DNA from: Datnioides undecimradiatus
Lineage: Eukaryota; Chordata; Actinopteri; Lobotiformes; Datnioididae
Assembly (NCBI GenBank): GCA_008933995.1
Contig: WARS01000043.1
Location: forward strand, 96,001 to 160,000
Direction of reading: 5' to 3'
DNA length: 64,000 bases
The notes below the pieces were generated by a model. The model saw only the letters and a list, made by a program, of their open reading frames with translations. It was not told where the DNA came from and ran no database searches. This document shows positions 8,653-21,899 of this stretch, piece after piece. The first letter of the stretch is position 1, and each line of letters starts with the position of its first letter. Both the position numbers and the translations under genes were made by a program.

Positions 8653-10891
8653 CTGTCAGATGGAGAAAGAGATCAGATGATTTGGGAAAATTGTGTGTAA
8701 TTACAACATGTTATGATTTAATATAAGATCCTGAACAAGACCACACGAACGCATGAACACTTATCACATTTGAAATGTTTAATTTCTAGAGGCAGAAGTC
8801 TGAGAAGTCTAACAGAGCACATCAGCTCAGCAAGAGCAGATGTATTTGAGTCTGAATTCAAATGGGCTCTATTTTTCACACAGCTTAAATCCTTGGCCAA
8901 GGATCACGAGGCTGTTGCTTACAGGTAGGTGAAACACACAAACAAACAGGCACTCACACAAAAACACACAAAGAAATATCCTCAGCTCTCATTTCCCCAA
9001 GGTCTGTGACGATATGACTCCCTTTAGAGGGAGGACACGTTCAGCTAAGTCACAATCTATCCAGGGAGACAGAGGGACAGAAAAAAGAGACGGAGACAAA
9101 GGTGGGCCGGACATAGGAAAGGGAAAAAGGAGAGAGAGGGCAAGAGGAGTGAGACAAAATTGATATGAAGAGATTAAAAAAATAAGCAATAGCAGAAAAA
9201 GTGAGAAAACAAACAACTTGAAACATCTCCTTTTATTCCTTTGGAGCAGTTTGGTCATTTTGGCTAAATTTCACAGTGGTTAGCGAAGAGTGACATGAAA
9301 TGGGATGCTGTTAGATCTGTAGTTGAAGACATTTTTAAAGGTTCAGTTCACTAAAATGAGAAAAGATGCTGTTAAAAATGTAAAACAGCATTTGAGTCAC
9401 TGGAATACTGGATACAACTGAAATGCTTCTGTTTGCATTACGCGACAATGGTGCATATACATTATGCTGCACATGTCTCTGGCCCACATCCTGCATCCAA
9501 GAGATGAGTCAACCGTACACCCCAGCTCACCCACTACGCTGTGCTACTGTTGTATTACTATGGCTTCCTCTTCTCCTATTACCAGAGAGGCCTGCTGTTG
9601 GGAGACTTGAAACTTTAATGATTCTTGCAATTTTGGGCTGTATCTCCTATATTGAATGCACTTACTCAAACTGAATTAAAGCGACGAATATAATGTAATA
9701 ATAAAAAAGTTTCTCTCGTCTCATCACACGTCTCATTTTAACGCAAGACGCTGATGAGAGCTGTGATTGTCAGCTCATACCTTGAGTAACATTTTCACGC
9801 TAATAGCTTTCAAATTTCACTTGGAGCAATAATTAAAAAGGCACTGCTCAATGCAAAACAAATCAGGTGATGTGTCGCAGAGCTGAGACTCTCTACAGGC
9901 CGACTGGCTGGATGTGACACCTCTAGAGAGAGTAAGAGAGAGAGTGAGAGAGCGAGAGATGAGGAGAAGGAGGGTGGATGAACAGCAGAATGTCTTGTCA
10001 GCGTATTATATGCCAGCCGGGATATCTAGCCTTTCAGAAGACAGGCCTCCCTTTGTAATAAAGCAGAGGACAAATCCTGTTATGGAACAGAGATGGGCTC
10101 ATTGATGCTAGCAGCGGGGGCAGTGGGTTTTAATACCGCTCTCCCATTATAAATCCAGTTTATAGTCAAACCCCCGCCTGGAGATAGCCACGTCCCAGCC
10201 CACCCCCGGCTCAGCCTTAATTACTGACAAGTAGGATTAAAACACAGGGGAGAATGGGAAGAGGCAGGGGGTATGGAGAAAAGTGCTGTGTTTGTGTGTG
10301 TGTGTGTGTGCGCGGACTGTATTTGTGTGTAGCTGTAAGTCAATGATAGCATTTGTTGGGCTTATTGGTTGCGGGTGACTAAGGGCACTGTGCATAGTGT
10401 TTCTGTGAATGTGTGTGTGTGCTTTGTCTTAATATTTGCCAGAGAGAGAGAGATACCATGTCTTTAGTACAGTGAGTTACACAAACACACACGCAAATAG
10501 AAGCAGTGGGAGTTCAAAGCTTTTCACTGGTTCAAGTTTCTGAATGGCAGACATCATGAGGTGATATCATTACTGCTAATAGAACAGAGAGGCATTGCAG
10601 AAAAAGAGAGAAATGAGCAAGAAGGAAGGAAGACAGAGGGAGAGAGATGAGAAGATATGGAGAGACTAAAACAGAATAAAGAGAACTAAATATATACGAA
10701 GAAATCGCAGATTAAGGCAGCAGGGGAGGTGAGACATTTCATTTATAAGGAAGTTTCTACACACACACACTTCTCAAACTTCCCCCAATAATCAAATCAG
10801 GGACATCTCTAAACATTAGATTGAATGGGTCGTTTTTATAAAAGCAGCAAATTCAATACTTGGATCTGAGGGCAGCAGAACTGAACGGACA

Positions 10892-11330
10892 CAAAATTTA
10901 ACACAAAGGAAAGGAAGAGGAAGAGGAGGAGGAGGAGGAGGAGAAAAAGGACAGTGGATGAAGAGGAGGAGAGGGAGGAGGGGAAAAAGAAGAGGAGGAT
11001 GGTCAGAGATGAGAAAGCTGGGCGTAAAGGACATGAGGAGAGAGGAAGGGGGGACAAGAATGAAAAGTGGGCAGAAAAGGAGGAAAGAGAAGACAAGAGG
11101 AGGACAGAGAGGAAGTTGGCAGGACAGAAACGGGAGAATTTATGATTGGAGAAGCTGAAAAGAGAAGCGAGATCAGACCAAGTGAGGAAGGTGTGAAAAA
11201 CAAGGAAAGAGGCAGGAAGGAGGCAATGTGAAATGGGATGCACACATAACAAGGAGGAGGAGAGAAAAGAGGAAAAGGACAAATGAGGAAATCAGAGGAG
11301 ACAGTCACTCAGTGTTGACAGAAAACAGAA
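10892..11330. repeat. GGA-type purine block
   Basis: Over 400 bp that are mostly A/G on the plus strand, with a core of (GGA)n at about 10917-10945. Overlapping Glu/Arg/Lys-rich (plus) and Ser/Phe/Leu-rich (minus) open frames come from it and are not genes. Confidence 0.88.
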
Positions 11331-11939
11331 GCAGACGAGGGCCCCTGATTAAAAGATATTGGATATTGGTAACTCTGCACTCAATCTGCTGGCAACTGTG
11401 TAGCTGCGCTGCTGCCTGGGATCCAATTTTAAAAGGCTGATTTTGAGCCATATTGCCACTAGAGTTGAAGCGGCATGCAGCAAATACAGAGACACTGCCA
11501 TGCGATTGGCCGTTTTGTTTGCGCCGTCGTTCAAAAAGTTGAGCAGAGAAAATGGTCGTAAAAGATAAATGATTGTTATCCTGCTTGTATTTAGATGAGT
11601 CGCGTATTTAGAAATCCCCATTTCTGAACGTTAAGTGGGTTGCTTGACCACACGAGTGCCTCTTAAAAATGGTGATTCGGGGAGGAAATCCCATTCGATG
11701 CATGCTGGTTTGGCGGCATTCAGCCCCAGTGTGGCCAGCAGGAATGCAACCAATGGTTTGCCTCTCAACACACTCCCACAGGATTATGGGTAGTCTCCCT
11801 TGAGATGTCGTGCCATCGCCTTGGCAACTGTAAGATTTCCTTCACACAATGCCATGAAAAAAACAAAAACAGAAAAAGACACGTACACACAAGTCAAAAC
11901 CTCCCTCTAATCAATCGGAACAGATGATTTAGCCACAAC

Positions 11940-11945
<6 letters not shown>

Positions 11946-11979
<34 letters not shown>

Positions 11980-11982
11980 TGT
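11946..11982. repeat. (TG)n microsatellite
   Basis: TG array with a single TA interruption near its right end. Confidence 0.95.
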
Positions 11983-12106
11983 ATCCTTGGGTCTACGCTC
12001 ACATCAGTAACATCAGTAAACGGGTACTCCTAATGAATCAAAGCAGATTGAACTATAGAGCCTGAGCAAGACTTTCCTGTGGTATTAATGAGGTTGCCAC
12101 CATTGC

Positions 12107-12107
<1 letters not shown>

Positions 12108-12141
<34 letters not shown>

Positions 12142-12150
12142 GGGCGGGGG
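12108..12150. repeat. (TG)n followed by a G-rich run
   Basis: About 15 TG units run directly into GGGGGCGGGGGGG (about 12138-12150). It lies within 450 bp of the exon 7 donor on the downstream (intron 7) side. Confidence 0.95.
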
Positions 12151-12513
12151 GGATCATGCACAGATTTGTCACTGTATCCATCTGTGTGTGTGTGTGTGTG
12201 CGTGTCTGTGAGTCTGTGTGTGTACGTAATGGCCACATGATTATTCACAGTCATGAAACAATAGAAGAGTTGGTCTCTTATTATGGCATGATTAGGCAAT
12301 CACACACAGCCCCTACTGCCACGCTGCATGTGTGTTTTGTGGTGTGTGTGTGTGTGTGTGTGAACATTAGGGATGTGTGTGCAGTCAATATCTGGACTTA
12401 TTCAGTTTGCATAAGTAGGCACCAACATATCTCTGCGCATGTGTTTATGTATTAATGTGCAACGACAGCGTGCATGCAGCATATGTTAGTAGTTGCTTGT
12501 GTGTTATACTCAC

Positions 12514-12585
12514 AGTGTCCGCAGTTTGGGCATGTGGTTGAAGCTGGACAGGGGGATGAGGGTGATGTTGTTGTTGTTGAGGGTG
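12514..12585 (-). CDS. slit3: slit3 exon 7: last full LRR of domain D1
   Basis: This 72-bp exon encodes [20 protein letters not shown] then KLRTL, the last ordinary repeat of D1 before the C-cap. LTLNNNNIT and [10 protein letters not shown] are hallmark SLIT segments. The N-I-T sequon in this repeat is a potential N-glycosylation site and is present in vertebrate SLITs generally. The donor is GTGAGTAT and the acceptor CTGTCCAG. The exon begins with the third base of a Leu codon (CT|C) and ends with CT, so both boundaries are phase 2. It is separated from exon 6 by the largest intron of the window (26.6 kb). Confidence 0.95.
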
Positions 12586-12959
12586 CTGGACAGAGACACA
12601 GACGTAGGAACAAGGGGAAAAAAGAGAAAAACAGATTGTTAGAAAAATAAAACCAACGGTGCCATTTGTTGGTTTGGCGGTTTAAAGTCTGACGCAACTC
12701 AAACTGAATTCTACCCAGAAACCAGGTTCAAGTACTTGTCACCTCTTCCCTGACCGCTCTTGGAGAAGTTTGGTGATTCTCTCTACAAGAACTGTTGCAA
12801 TGTTTCCCGACACATGAATGAGTCGCAGGATGAACTCTAAAACATATTTTAAACTTTTAATGAAGAAGAACAAGCGCTTTTCTGGTCATCTGACCACTTT
12901 TACAACATGTGTCAGCATCGACCCATTCATCTGAAAGAAACAGAGCAGCCATTAGCAGA

Positions 12960-13085
12960 AACTGGGGGTTCAGCATCTTGCTCAAGGACATTTGATTTTG
13001 ATTTGATTATACAGCCTGGAACAGCTGAGGATCAAACTGCCAATCCTCCAATAGGTGGACGACCTGCTCTGCCTCTGAGCCTGTA
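12960..13085 (-). mobile_element. tRNA-derived SINE (degraded copy)
   Basis: Read on the minus strand, 13081-13066 gives GGCTCAGAGGCAGAGC, close to a tRNA-type A box. It continues AGGTCGTCCACC, and 13040-13028 gives GCAGTTTGATCCT, a degraded B box. The following part (TTGAGCAAGATGCTGAACCC, 12983-12964) is the usual continuation of a common fish SINE. The tRNA-like part does not fold into a proper cloverleaf here, so this is a retroposon and not a tRNA gene. Confidence 0.7.
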
Positions 13086-16000
13086 GAGTAGATATTGCTT
13101 TGTTTAAATGGTACAGACGTCAAATAGGTTAAAAAAAAATCACTGTCCTAATGTTTAATACATGTTTTCTTTCCAATTTAATAAATCACTGTACGCTTAC
13201 GAGGCAGTTGTTAAATGGATAATATGAGATAAAGTAAGACATTTCCATAGTTTTGAAAAAGGCAATAGTGAAAAGTGGTTTTTCTACTGTAACTCAAAGC
13301 TCTATCAGATGAATTGTCATGGTGAAATATCAGCTTTGTCTTTGGATGCAATAAAAAAATTAAGCTTACAAATAAGTTTCATTTAGGAGCTTTTACAGTG
13401 CACTGCACAAATCAAGTTTTTTGGTTTGGTAAGAAAGGAAATTGTTGTCCTGGAAGAGAGAGGCCGCTCCTTTGTAGCTATTACTAAGGTTTTTCTACTG
13501 TTAAAGTAAAGTTTTTATTTATCTGTATTATGGGTCTCAGAATAGGCCCATATGATTTACTCTGAAATTATGGAAAACATTGCTGGTACTATTGCAAACA
13601 TAATCAAAAGAGCAAAACACTGCACTGGCAAATTCTGACCTTCCGTCCAGGGTGCCGCTATCGTGCCAAGTCATCACATCGAGTTTTAACTCATTATTTA
13701 TTGATACGTGCGCATACACACACACACACAACATGTACAAACCCCCTTGATCTGTGCTTCTTCCACCCCTAACTCATACAGTAAGCAGGTCACTGCTGTC
13801 TCAGACTATTAGCTCGCTCATAAACTACACTCTGCCTCATGTAGTATCGACCAAAAGTGGAATGAAAAACAAGGTTGACTGTCATTACAACCGAACGCAC
13901 ACACAAACACACGCACACGCAAGCAATCCCACGTGGTGTGTTGGAGAAACACAACGCCTATTGATTCTCTGTGGTTCTCATGTACAGAAATGGAGACAGA
14001 AATGAGAGAAGAGGAAAAAAAATGCAGAAAAGACGACTACTCCATCAAAGCGATCCACGGGGGGATCAGATTGCATTGACTGACTCGTACAAGCTAGTAA
14101 AGCTGCATATACAAAACACTCGCTGGGTGGGGGGAATGTATCCGAACACAAGCAGGTCCCTGGCGACTGAAGCGGTGCACACATGCACATAAAAATTACA
14201 ATACAGCAAAGCTCAACACTGGACTAAGACATACAGCTTACATTATAATGCAATGAACTGAGCGATGAACTGCATGCTGAAAATTGCAGATTTTTACACT
14301 GAAATTTGCTCTACTACTGATGCAAGAGGCAACGACCATTGTGGCGTCCAATAAACATGGTCCTTCTGCAACTTTTACACTTGCGAAATTCCCTCCAGGG
14401 CGAGATTTTGAAGCAAAAACAGGGAAATAATGTAAATGAGCTACTGATCGCGCACCAGATGTGCCCTTAATTTGAATACACACGGATGCACTCTGGGCTA
14501 GAAATGGTACTCTTACGGTTCGTTGTAATATTGATTTTATTTTATAATCAAAATAAACAGACATTTCCAGATTCATCTGTTCTGCAGTACAACAACACAC
14601 AGCAAAAATAACGACCCCTCATTAGAACTTGTGAGGCTGTTCAAATGGCTTGAGGTCAAGTTTTTACGGAAAAAATTCAACATCGAAAACACGAGTCAGT
14701 GAGAGATCTATGTTACATTAGAAAATCCAGGGATTTCTAAAATTTATACTACAGTCTAATTTTTCTGGAGGCTTGCGGGAGCCAACATCCACACAAGCCA
14801 GTGCAACCCTTTGCTTTGTTTTTGCCCAGGTTTCATGGATCATTAATTTCACTGGATAGAAAGTAGGCCTAGTTTACTTTACATATCACCCGAAACCTTG
14901 TGTATTCAAAGAGTCATTGTTTCAGGACAGATGAAGACCGAGCAGTCATTTTTTTTACAACTGAAACCCATTCATTTTTCACGTTTGACAATCTGTTTTT
15001 AATGCTCTCCCCGACAAGGACAAGGTCAGCGTTCTGTCTGAAAAATGGCCCAAATTCAGGATGAGAGGATTTTTTTTTTTTTTCCACGGCATCTGCATTA
15101 TGTTTGTGCCTAAACATACACTGCGACCGCGGCGAGGGTTTGGATTTCGCCGACAAAAATCAAGGGCGGTTTGTTTTACACGCTGTCGTCACAACTGATT
15201 CAAAATAGGGTCATTACCGGGGGTTTGCTGTGTTTTTACTAACACCCACTCAGCCTTAAAATAGACTGTTTTTACTTCCCTCTGTTGATGTTACTACTTT
15301 TCTTTCTCTTTAATTCTCCTTCCGATTCTCTTTCTACGTTCCCCTCCTTGCCAGTATAGCCTCAGTGGCCTTGGTAGACGGATTAAGTTTCACACTCAAG
15401 CTCACATACACATACACACACACGCATACACATCAGGAGTGGTGCTATGGTCAGCCCTGTCAGGGGTGATTCCACCCAGTATATATAATTTAATTGTGAA
15501 ATAACAATAATTTCCCTCTGTAATTTCCCTGTCAGTTATTCTCCCACTCACTCTGTTCAACCCCCCTCTGCATCTCTCCGCCTTAATAAAGTAGTGACTG
15601 GACTGACTTAAGCCAAGATAAACACTAAAAACATCATTTAGAAGTCCGCAACTATGTTTTATATCGTGGCTGTTTTTCCCAGTTTATTTTACACGCCTCT
15701 GGCCGTGGCTGCACTCTTAAAGAAAAAAAACGCCGCTGGATTCGAGGTGATTGTAAAAACAATATGTGCATTTTGGCAAAGAGGAAGATCGTTGCTATGA
15801 AGTTTAATATTGCAGGGATTTGGTGGATCCATTTAGCAAAAGTGAAATCCCCAAACTGAATGAGGACGTTTGTAAACTATTTAAAGAGTGTCTGGATTTT
15901 ATACAGTTACTTTGCCTCTATTTGCCCCTATTTTATTATAATTTTTAAATTTTGCATTTTTAAACTCACAGAAATTTAAGATTTTTCATCACTGTTTAAT

Positions 16001-17441
16001 AAGAGCTGGCGCTGAGTGGTAACAGCTACTCTGAAATGGCCAGAGTACCGTACTGTACACCTGTAAATTTCTCTTTTTAAATTCACTTCCTCTGTTTTAC
16101 AGTGTAAAACCAGATGGGAACTTTCCACTGGTTTTGCCCTCCACCTTATGTCAGACCAAGCTTTATAATCTGCAGCCTTGACAGATCCCAACACACCATA
16201 CTGTACCTCCACCACAAAATCACACAGTGCGAACCGGAACATTGGCTGTGTAGTCGCACTCCCATTTACAAATGTTTTACAACTGATGTTATATGGTTAG
16301 GAAAATACTTTGTGTGCTGTGTATTAGCATCATGTGTTGCAGCTGTTTCCAAAGTGACGTTATGTTTTGAGTGAGAAAGCTTTGTTTTTTCCCAAAGCCG
16401 TTGACGGCTCTGTTTTATGTCTGCTTTAAGAACTGATTTTACAGCTAACGTTGCTTCATATACTGAAGCTGTGTGGAGCCGCAGGGGAAAAGATATAATT
16501 TATAGGTTAAATAAGCTGGGCAAAGACACACACTTGTCTGGATATATAATACTGGATGCTATGCAGACTTTTGTGTCCTTGGAGGGGGGGTGGGGGCAAT
16601 TGTAACTCTAATGTCTTTAACCATTTGCATGAACAGTGCATCAGATAATGATCGGTCAATATCTCGAACATGGGATCCAGTGTGCAAAGAAGCTTCAATT
16701 CTGTCGTTTTACAATCTTTGTCAAAAGTGTAATTTGACAAAGATTAATTATATTTAACTTACCTTATATGTAGTTTTCTAAGTACAAAGCCCCTGTTTTA
16801 CTAGAAGCTTTTTGCCCTGCAGATTAATTATTGAAAAAAAAGTGTGTGTGTGCGTGTGTGGTGGGGGGCTGAAAAAAAAAAAAATCACATTTTGTTTTTG
16901 CAGTTGCTGTAAAAGAGAGCTCAAGGACTGGCCCAACGCTGTTTGCGCCACACAATGTTTCTATTACAAAATGCCTATTCAGCTCTATTTTTCCTTTTTA
17001 ATTTGAGATAGGCTGCAGTGACCGCTGCAGTGGTGTTGCAGGATAGATCCGTGATCCATGAATGTGTGTGTGTGTGTGTGTGTCTGTTTTCTGGTGTAAA
17101 TATGCCTGTGCTTGTGTGCTTGTGTGTGTGTGCCAGTATTAAGTGTGTATCCTTGAGTCAGCATGTGCAGTACATGCTTGCGTGTGTGCGTTTTCGATGC
17201 TGCGGTCTCTCTGTTGCAGTAAAAGGGCCTCTGCAGTCAGTGATGGAGGAGACTCTTTAGAGGCAACCCACCAGGGAGATGCTATCGCTTGTGTTCGTGT
17301 GCGTGTGGTTGCGTGTGTGTCTGTGTGTGAGTGTGTGTCTGCGTTTGCGCGCGAGAGACACGCTGAGAGTGATGTTATCATATGTGTCTTTGCTGCAGCC
17401 TACACGCTGAGGTCAAAGCCTCACTCGTCAATCTTGCTTCC

Positions 17442-17446
<5 letters not shown>

Positions 17447-17475
<29 letters not shown>
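17447..17475. repeat. (CA)14 microsatellite
   Basis: Perfect AC/CA array. A TG-rich imperfect region at 17063-17350 precedes it. Confidence 0.97.
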
Positions 17476-17478
<3 letters not shown>

Positions 17479-20400
17479 GATCTGTGTATGAGTTAAATTC
17501 TACTCTTCTACTCTACTTTTGAGATCAAAGATGTTAAACCAGGCATGGAAAAATACCTTAAATACTAAACAGTGAATATCGCCACAATCATAACTTATAT
17601 TCCTCTTCCTTTCTGTTACATGTGAATTGAGACATGAAATGGTGGCACATATGCACATTTCGATCCCCCGAAGTTACCCTGTGGATTCCCTTTGTTTAGT
17701 TTAGAAAGTTCAACCACTTTTCCCCTCCTATGTATGTTAAATGTAACATATGTCATACAGTATATGTATTTTAAGCAATAAAGCATATCTGATCCATCCC
17801 ACACACCAACAAAATCTAAATCTATGATGTAAACCATGTAAAGGACGTAGACGTACACTTTGGCTAGTGTGGAGATGAAGCCAGTGGTATTTTTCTCTGG
17901 GTCAGCATGACGGCTGCTGTTTATAAAAGCAAGATTCGACATGCTCACCAAACTCCTGTGAGCTTCGACTTCAAGGTCACCCAGGTTATCTCTCAACATG
18001 AAGAATGATATTACAACAGCACAAGGCGATCCCGTGGTTTCCGATGCTAACTGTTGGGTCGCAGTGTTCATTATCGTGTCCTGTAACAATGTAAATGAAG
18101 ATTTCTCCTGGAAAAATAAAATCTGGGGAAAATTTCCGATCTGGGAAAAAATACAAATTTTAAAGCTTTAGATGTGAATCTCCAAAAACAACGAAGGCAA
18201 CTCTGTGTAACTGTATGCGTGTTTATGTTTTTGTGGGTGCACTTGAGTTTTCTGCCAAGCTGCCATGGCGTGGGTGCTTGTGTGCGTGTGTGTGTGTGCA
18301 ATAAAGTGAATTTTCTATTAGTCTCTATTATGCCCAATCACCCTTAACAGACACAGATCAATACACCGACAGAATGTGTGAATTAGAGCAGCCCCTAAAA
18401 CACAGCACAACAATGTAACTTTATGACTGTGATTACAACCAATATTGACTTTGCGTTCAATACGATTATTCTCTCTCGTAATCACTAGCATTAGTTATGG
18501 TCTGTGAAAAAGAACGGGAGTGAAAGACAAGCTCTGATGACTGAATTACCAAACACAATGTAAAGCGTGTCATAAATGTACTTTTACGTAACTGTATCGA
18601 TCATTTTATGGCCTCCCGCTGCGCATTAAACATCTGATGATATTCACGCTGCAAAAGCTTTGTGCAACAGTGCATCAGACTGCCGCAGTTGCTGGTTATC
18701 TATTTCTGGATAAATGTAAATCTCTGTATAACTCGTGTTTGTGTGTGAATTTTAAAAAGAATTGAAATATTTAATCGTAATTTACAAAATGCTGAGTGTT
18801 TGCTATTGAAAAATAGAACTGCTACTGGGAGACAACATAGGAGGAGCCAGTTTTGTGAATAAGAGGATAAACTTCGTGGCTACACATGTAAATACACCAC
18901 AATTTATTTCAATTTTCTGCAATCATCTTGGAATATTAGACTTCACTTTTTCTAGCTCTGATGTCTCATTTTAGATAAAGCTCCTGGACGAAAAAACCCT
19001 TCTGGTGCACTTGGACCTACTCTGAAATCAATACTCCATTGTGGGAATGAAACCGCAAACTGAAAGCACAACAAAGCAATTTTATGACCCTACTTACAAC
19101 TACATTGCTGCTACAATTGATTTAAACGGCCTGCAATAATTGCAAACATTACATAGAAATCACTGATGTGACAAAACAAAGAGTCCAGAAACATACCTTG
19201 TTTTTATCACAGTCTTACGAGATGAACACCATTAGAGCTTAGGTGACAATTTGTCTCTGTTGAGCTCAGGAGCTGCTTTGTAAGTAAGCTGTAGTCCTCC
19301 AGCAACAGTTCCTCTAATATTTGTGTGCTGGGAAGGGACATGTGTCTGGTGCCTTCACTGGTTTCAGTGAATCATCATGAGGAATCTGAGGTGAATCTAA
19401 TTAATGACCCAGCAGCTGGCCTGCGGATCAGGACACATAGCAAAATTTAACAGCAAAACTGATTTATCTCGGTGGAACCACCACTACCAGTGGATTAGAC
19501 TCAAGGGGCAAGTTAACCTGATTGTGATTCTTGTGCATCCAGTTCAACTTTAGTATTTTAAGTTGCCATTTATGCTCAGAGTATAAAAAAAGCTTTGCAG
19601 AAAGTTAAGGGACAGTTAGTGATACAAATATCTTTGATAAAGTGGCAATAAATGTACAGTCCTGATGAGGAAAAGCCGTTAGAGTTTTTGTCTTGTTACA
19701 TACTAACTAGAAAATGAGTTATTAGTTCACGTTCTAGTTCTAGCGTGAGAGCACCTTTAGAGATCACCCACATACTGTAGTTGCGCCTTAATTGTAACTG
19801 CAGATTCTAGTTTTATTTAGTAGTTTGCAGAAAGAGTAGAAAGATTACATTTTCTTTCTCAAGTGGACCGTGGACATGTTTAGCCTTCAAGTTACACATA
19901 TTCCGTCTTTAAACTCCACATATTTCTATCTCTGTGCTTGTCAGTCCCTCAGAATAACACTATGCCACAGACGTTTTCTCTTCCATGATAGCAAAGGCAG
20001 AGATACTCCACCAAAGGCTGCCTCTTTAGGCCTCTTTGGAGGACAAAGCATGCACAAGAGTTTTTATGCTGTAAAAAACTTGTTCCTTCTCATCAAACGC
20101 TCCATCTCATTCTCTGCCTTGATACAACCGTAAAAATGCATGTTGAATTCATGCCCCACCTGAGGGAAAAGGGAAAAGAGTCAGAAACCCAACAATAAAT
20201 GAAATATGAATTAAATACTTCTGGCTTCATGCTATAAAAATGGTAAAGTGGATCATAATTAAGGAAAATCAAGATGCACAGCTAACCGACTACACTCAAT
20301 ACAGCACGTGTAAAACAGAGTGAAACGCCGAGTTCAATATGAATAGTTCAAATGAAATGCAAAAGGAAAGGATATACTGTAATTAATAAATCAAGTTAAC

Positions 20401-20999
20401 ATTCCTGTTTTCTAAATTGAATCTTTTCAGGGCTGAAATTGGTATTCCAGTGCCGTGACTGAAAAAGTATTGATTGGAAAGATTAAATTCAAAATGTTAT
20501 TTGGCAGAAAATAAAATGGGGTGAGCAGGGGTGGACAGGTTAAAGCAGGTATAAATTGTATCAGAGAGGAATGTGGATTGTCATTCAAAGCATGTATGAA
20601 GATAAATTGTGAAGCCAGTGTAACATTGATTTTTTTTAGGAGGGTGTAAACAGGTTTAAATTCATTCAACAACCGGAGAGATCCTCAAGTTTAAGAGTTA
20701 TTCTTAATCCGGTTTACATAAGCACTCGTAAAGCTGTAGCTAAAGAATAAAGCTACAAAAACATGCGTATTATCTGCAGTCCAATATTTGTTACACCCTC
20801 AAAAGATAAATTTAATGAAGACATGGCACAAACTGAAGCCTCAGAAAACATCTCTTTTGGATAATTCTTAGACTGTGGCAGCCCCGATCATTTACCAGAA
20901 ATGACGCCTTAATTGTAGGAGTCATCTAAAAAAACAAAGACTGTAGAAAAATCTAAACCTGTTTGTTTATACGTTGGGCTGGCTTGATTTTAAATGAGA

Positions 21000-21145
21000 C
21001 TATTGTTGTCTGTAAGCTACATAACATGAAGGTACAACTAGCAGCTGTTTAGCTTAGCTTGGCATAAAGACAGGAAACAGGGGAAAATAGCTATTCCTTG
21101 GGTGCAGTAACGTCCTGTCTTTGTAAAGTGGAATAACTCAGTTAT
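21000..21145. mobile_element. Dispersed teleost repeat fragment (TTAGCTTAGC type)
   Basis: The segment around 21045-21085 reads AGCTGTTTAGCTTAGCTTGG, then CATAAAGACAGGAAACAGGG, and is followed by GGAAAATAGCTATTCCTTGGG. This matches a repeat I recognise from many teleost genomes (TTAGCTTAGCATAAAGACTGGAAAC...). The copy is diverged and its boundaries are uncertain. Confidence 0.5.
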
Positions 21146-21861
21146 TTTGGAGTTAGCTCCTAGCTGCAAAAAGGAGAGCTGCAGCAACGCTTCCTCGTTG
21201 GCATTAGCTCTGAACAGAGATCAGTTCAATTGAGCAAAATACCCCAAATGTGTGAGATCTAATGTAGAGAACAGCAAATGCACTAAAGATTTGCAAAGAA
21301 ACAGGTTGAATCGTGTTGTGTTCATTAATTGGCGATGATTTAATTTAAACTGATCTGGACCCTGAAATATAATTTCAAAATAACATTTCTTTCTTGATTA
21401 ATGTGGAGCGTACTCTGCTGCAGGTGTTTCTGCTTTGACATCTAACGGGAATTTATTTCTCTGAGAGCGTTTCCCACACAGACACTGAAAGGGGGCCGAC
21501 CAGGGAAAGGCCTAAAAGACCTTTTGAGTTGTGTGAAGAGCCCTCAGCGTCTTCCCTGAGGCCTCATTACAGCTTCAGGAGAGGAGGCAAATGGGAAATG
21601 CACAGACACTTCGTTCCTTCAATCACTCGTTTGTTTAACCCCTTCACACCCACCACTCGCCCTTTCACCGGAGGAATAGAGCAGTTAGGAGGGGCCCCTA
21701 AGAGTGCACCTATTTCAGTCAAAGAGGTCACATGACCATTTAATCTCTTTACTCTTCCTATTTACTTGTTCACCTTGAGAGAGAGAGAGATGGGGGAGGG
21801 AAGATGTCTGTAGGTAGCTCTAGGTAGTGAAATGTGTGTGTGTATCTGTATATATACATAC

Positions 21862-21862
<1 letters not shown>

Positions 21863-21897
<35 letters not shown>
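21863..21897. repeat. (TG)17 microsatellite
   Basis: Perfect TG array preceded by TGTATATATACATA. Confidence 0.97.

Positions 21898-21899
<2 letters not shown>

Larger units (their letters stand above)
8653..12513 (-). other. slit3: slit3 intron 7 (3.86 kb)
   Basis: GT donor at 12513-12512 and AG acceptor at 8654-8653 on the minus strand. It contains (TG)n arrays at 11946-11982 and 12108-12138, a long GGA-type purine block at 10892-11330, and a GC-richer non-repetitive stretch at about 10085-10250. No coding exon was seen. Confidence 0.85.
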
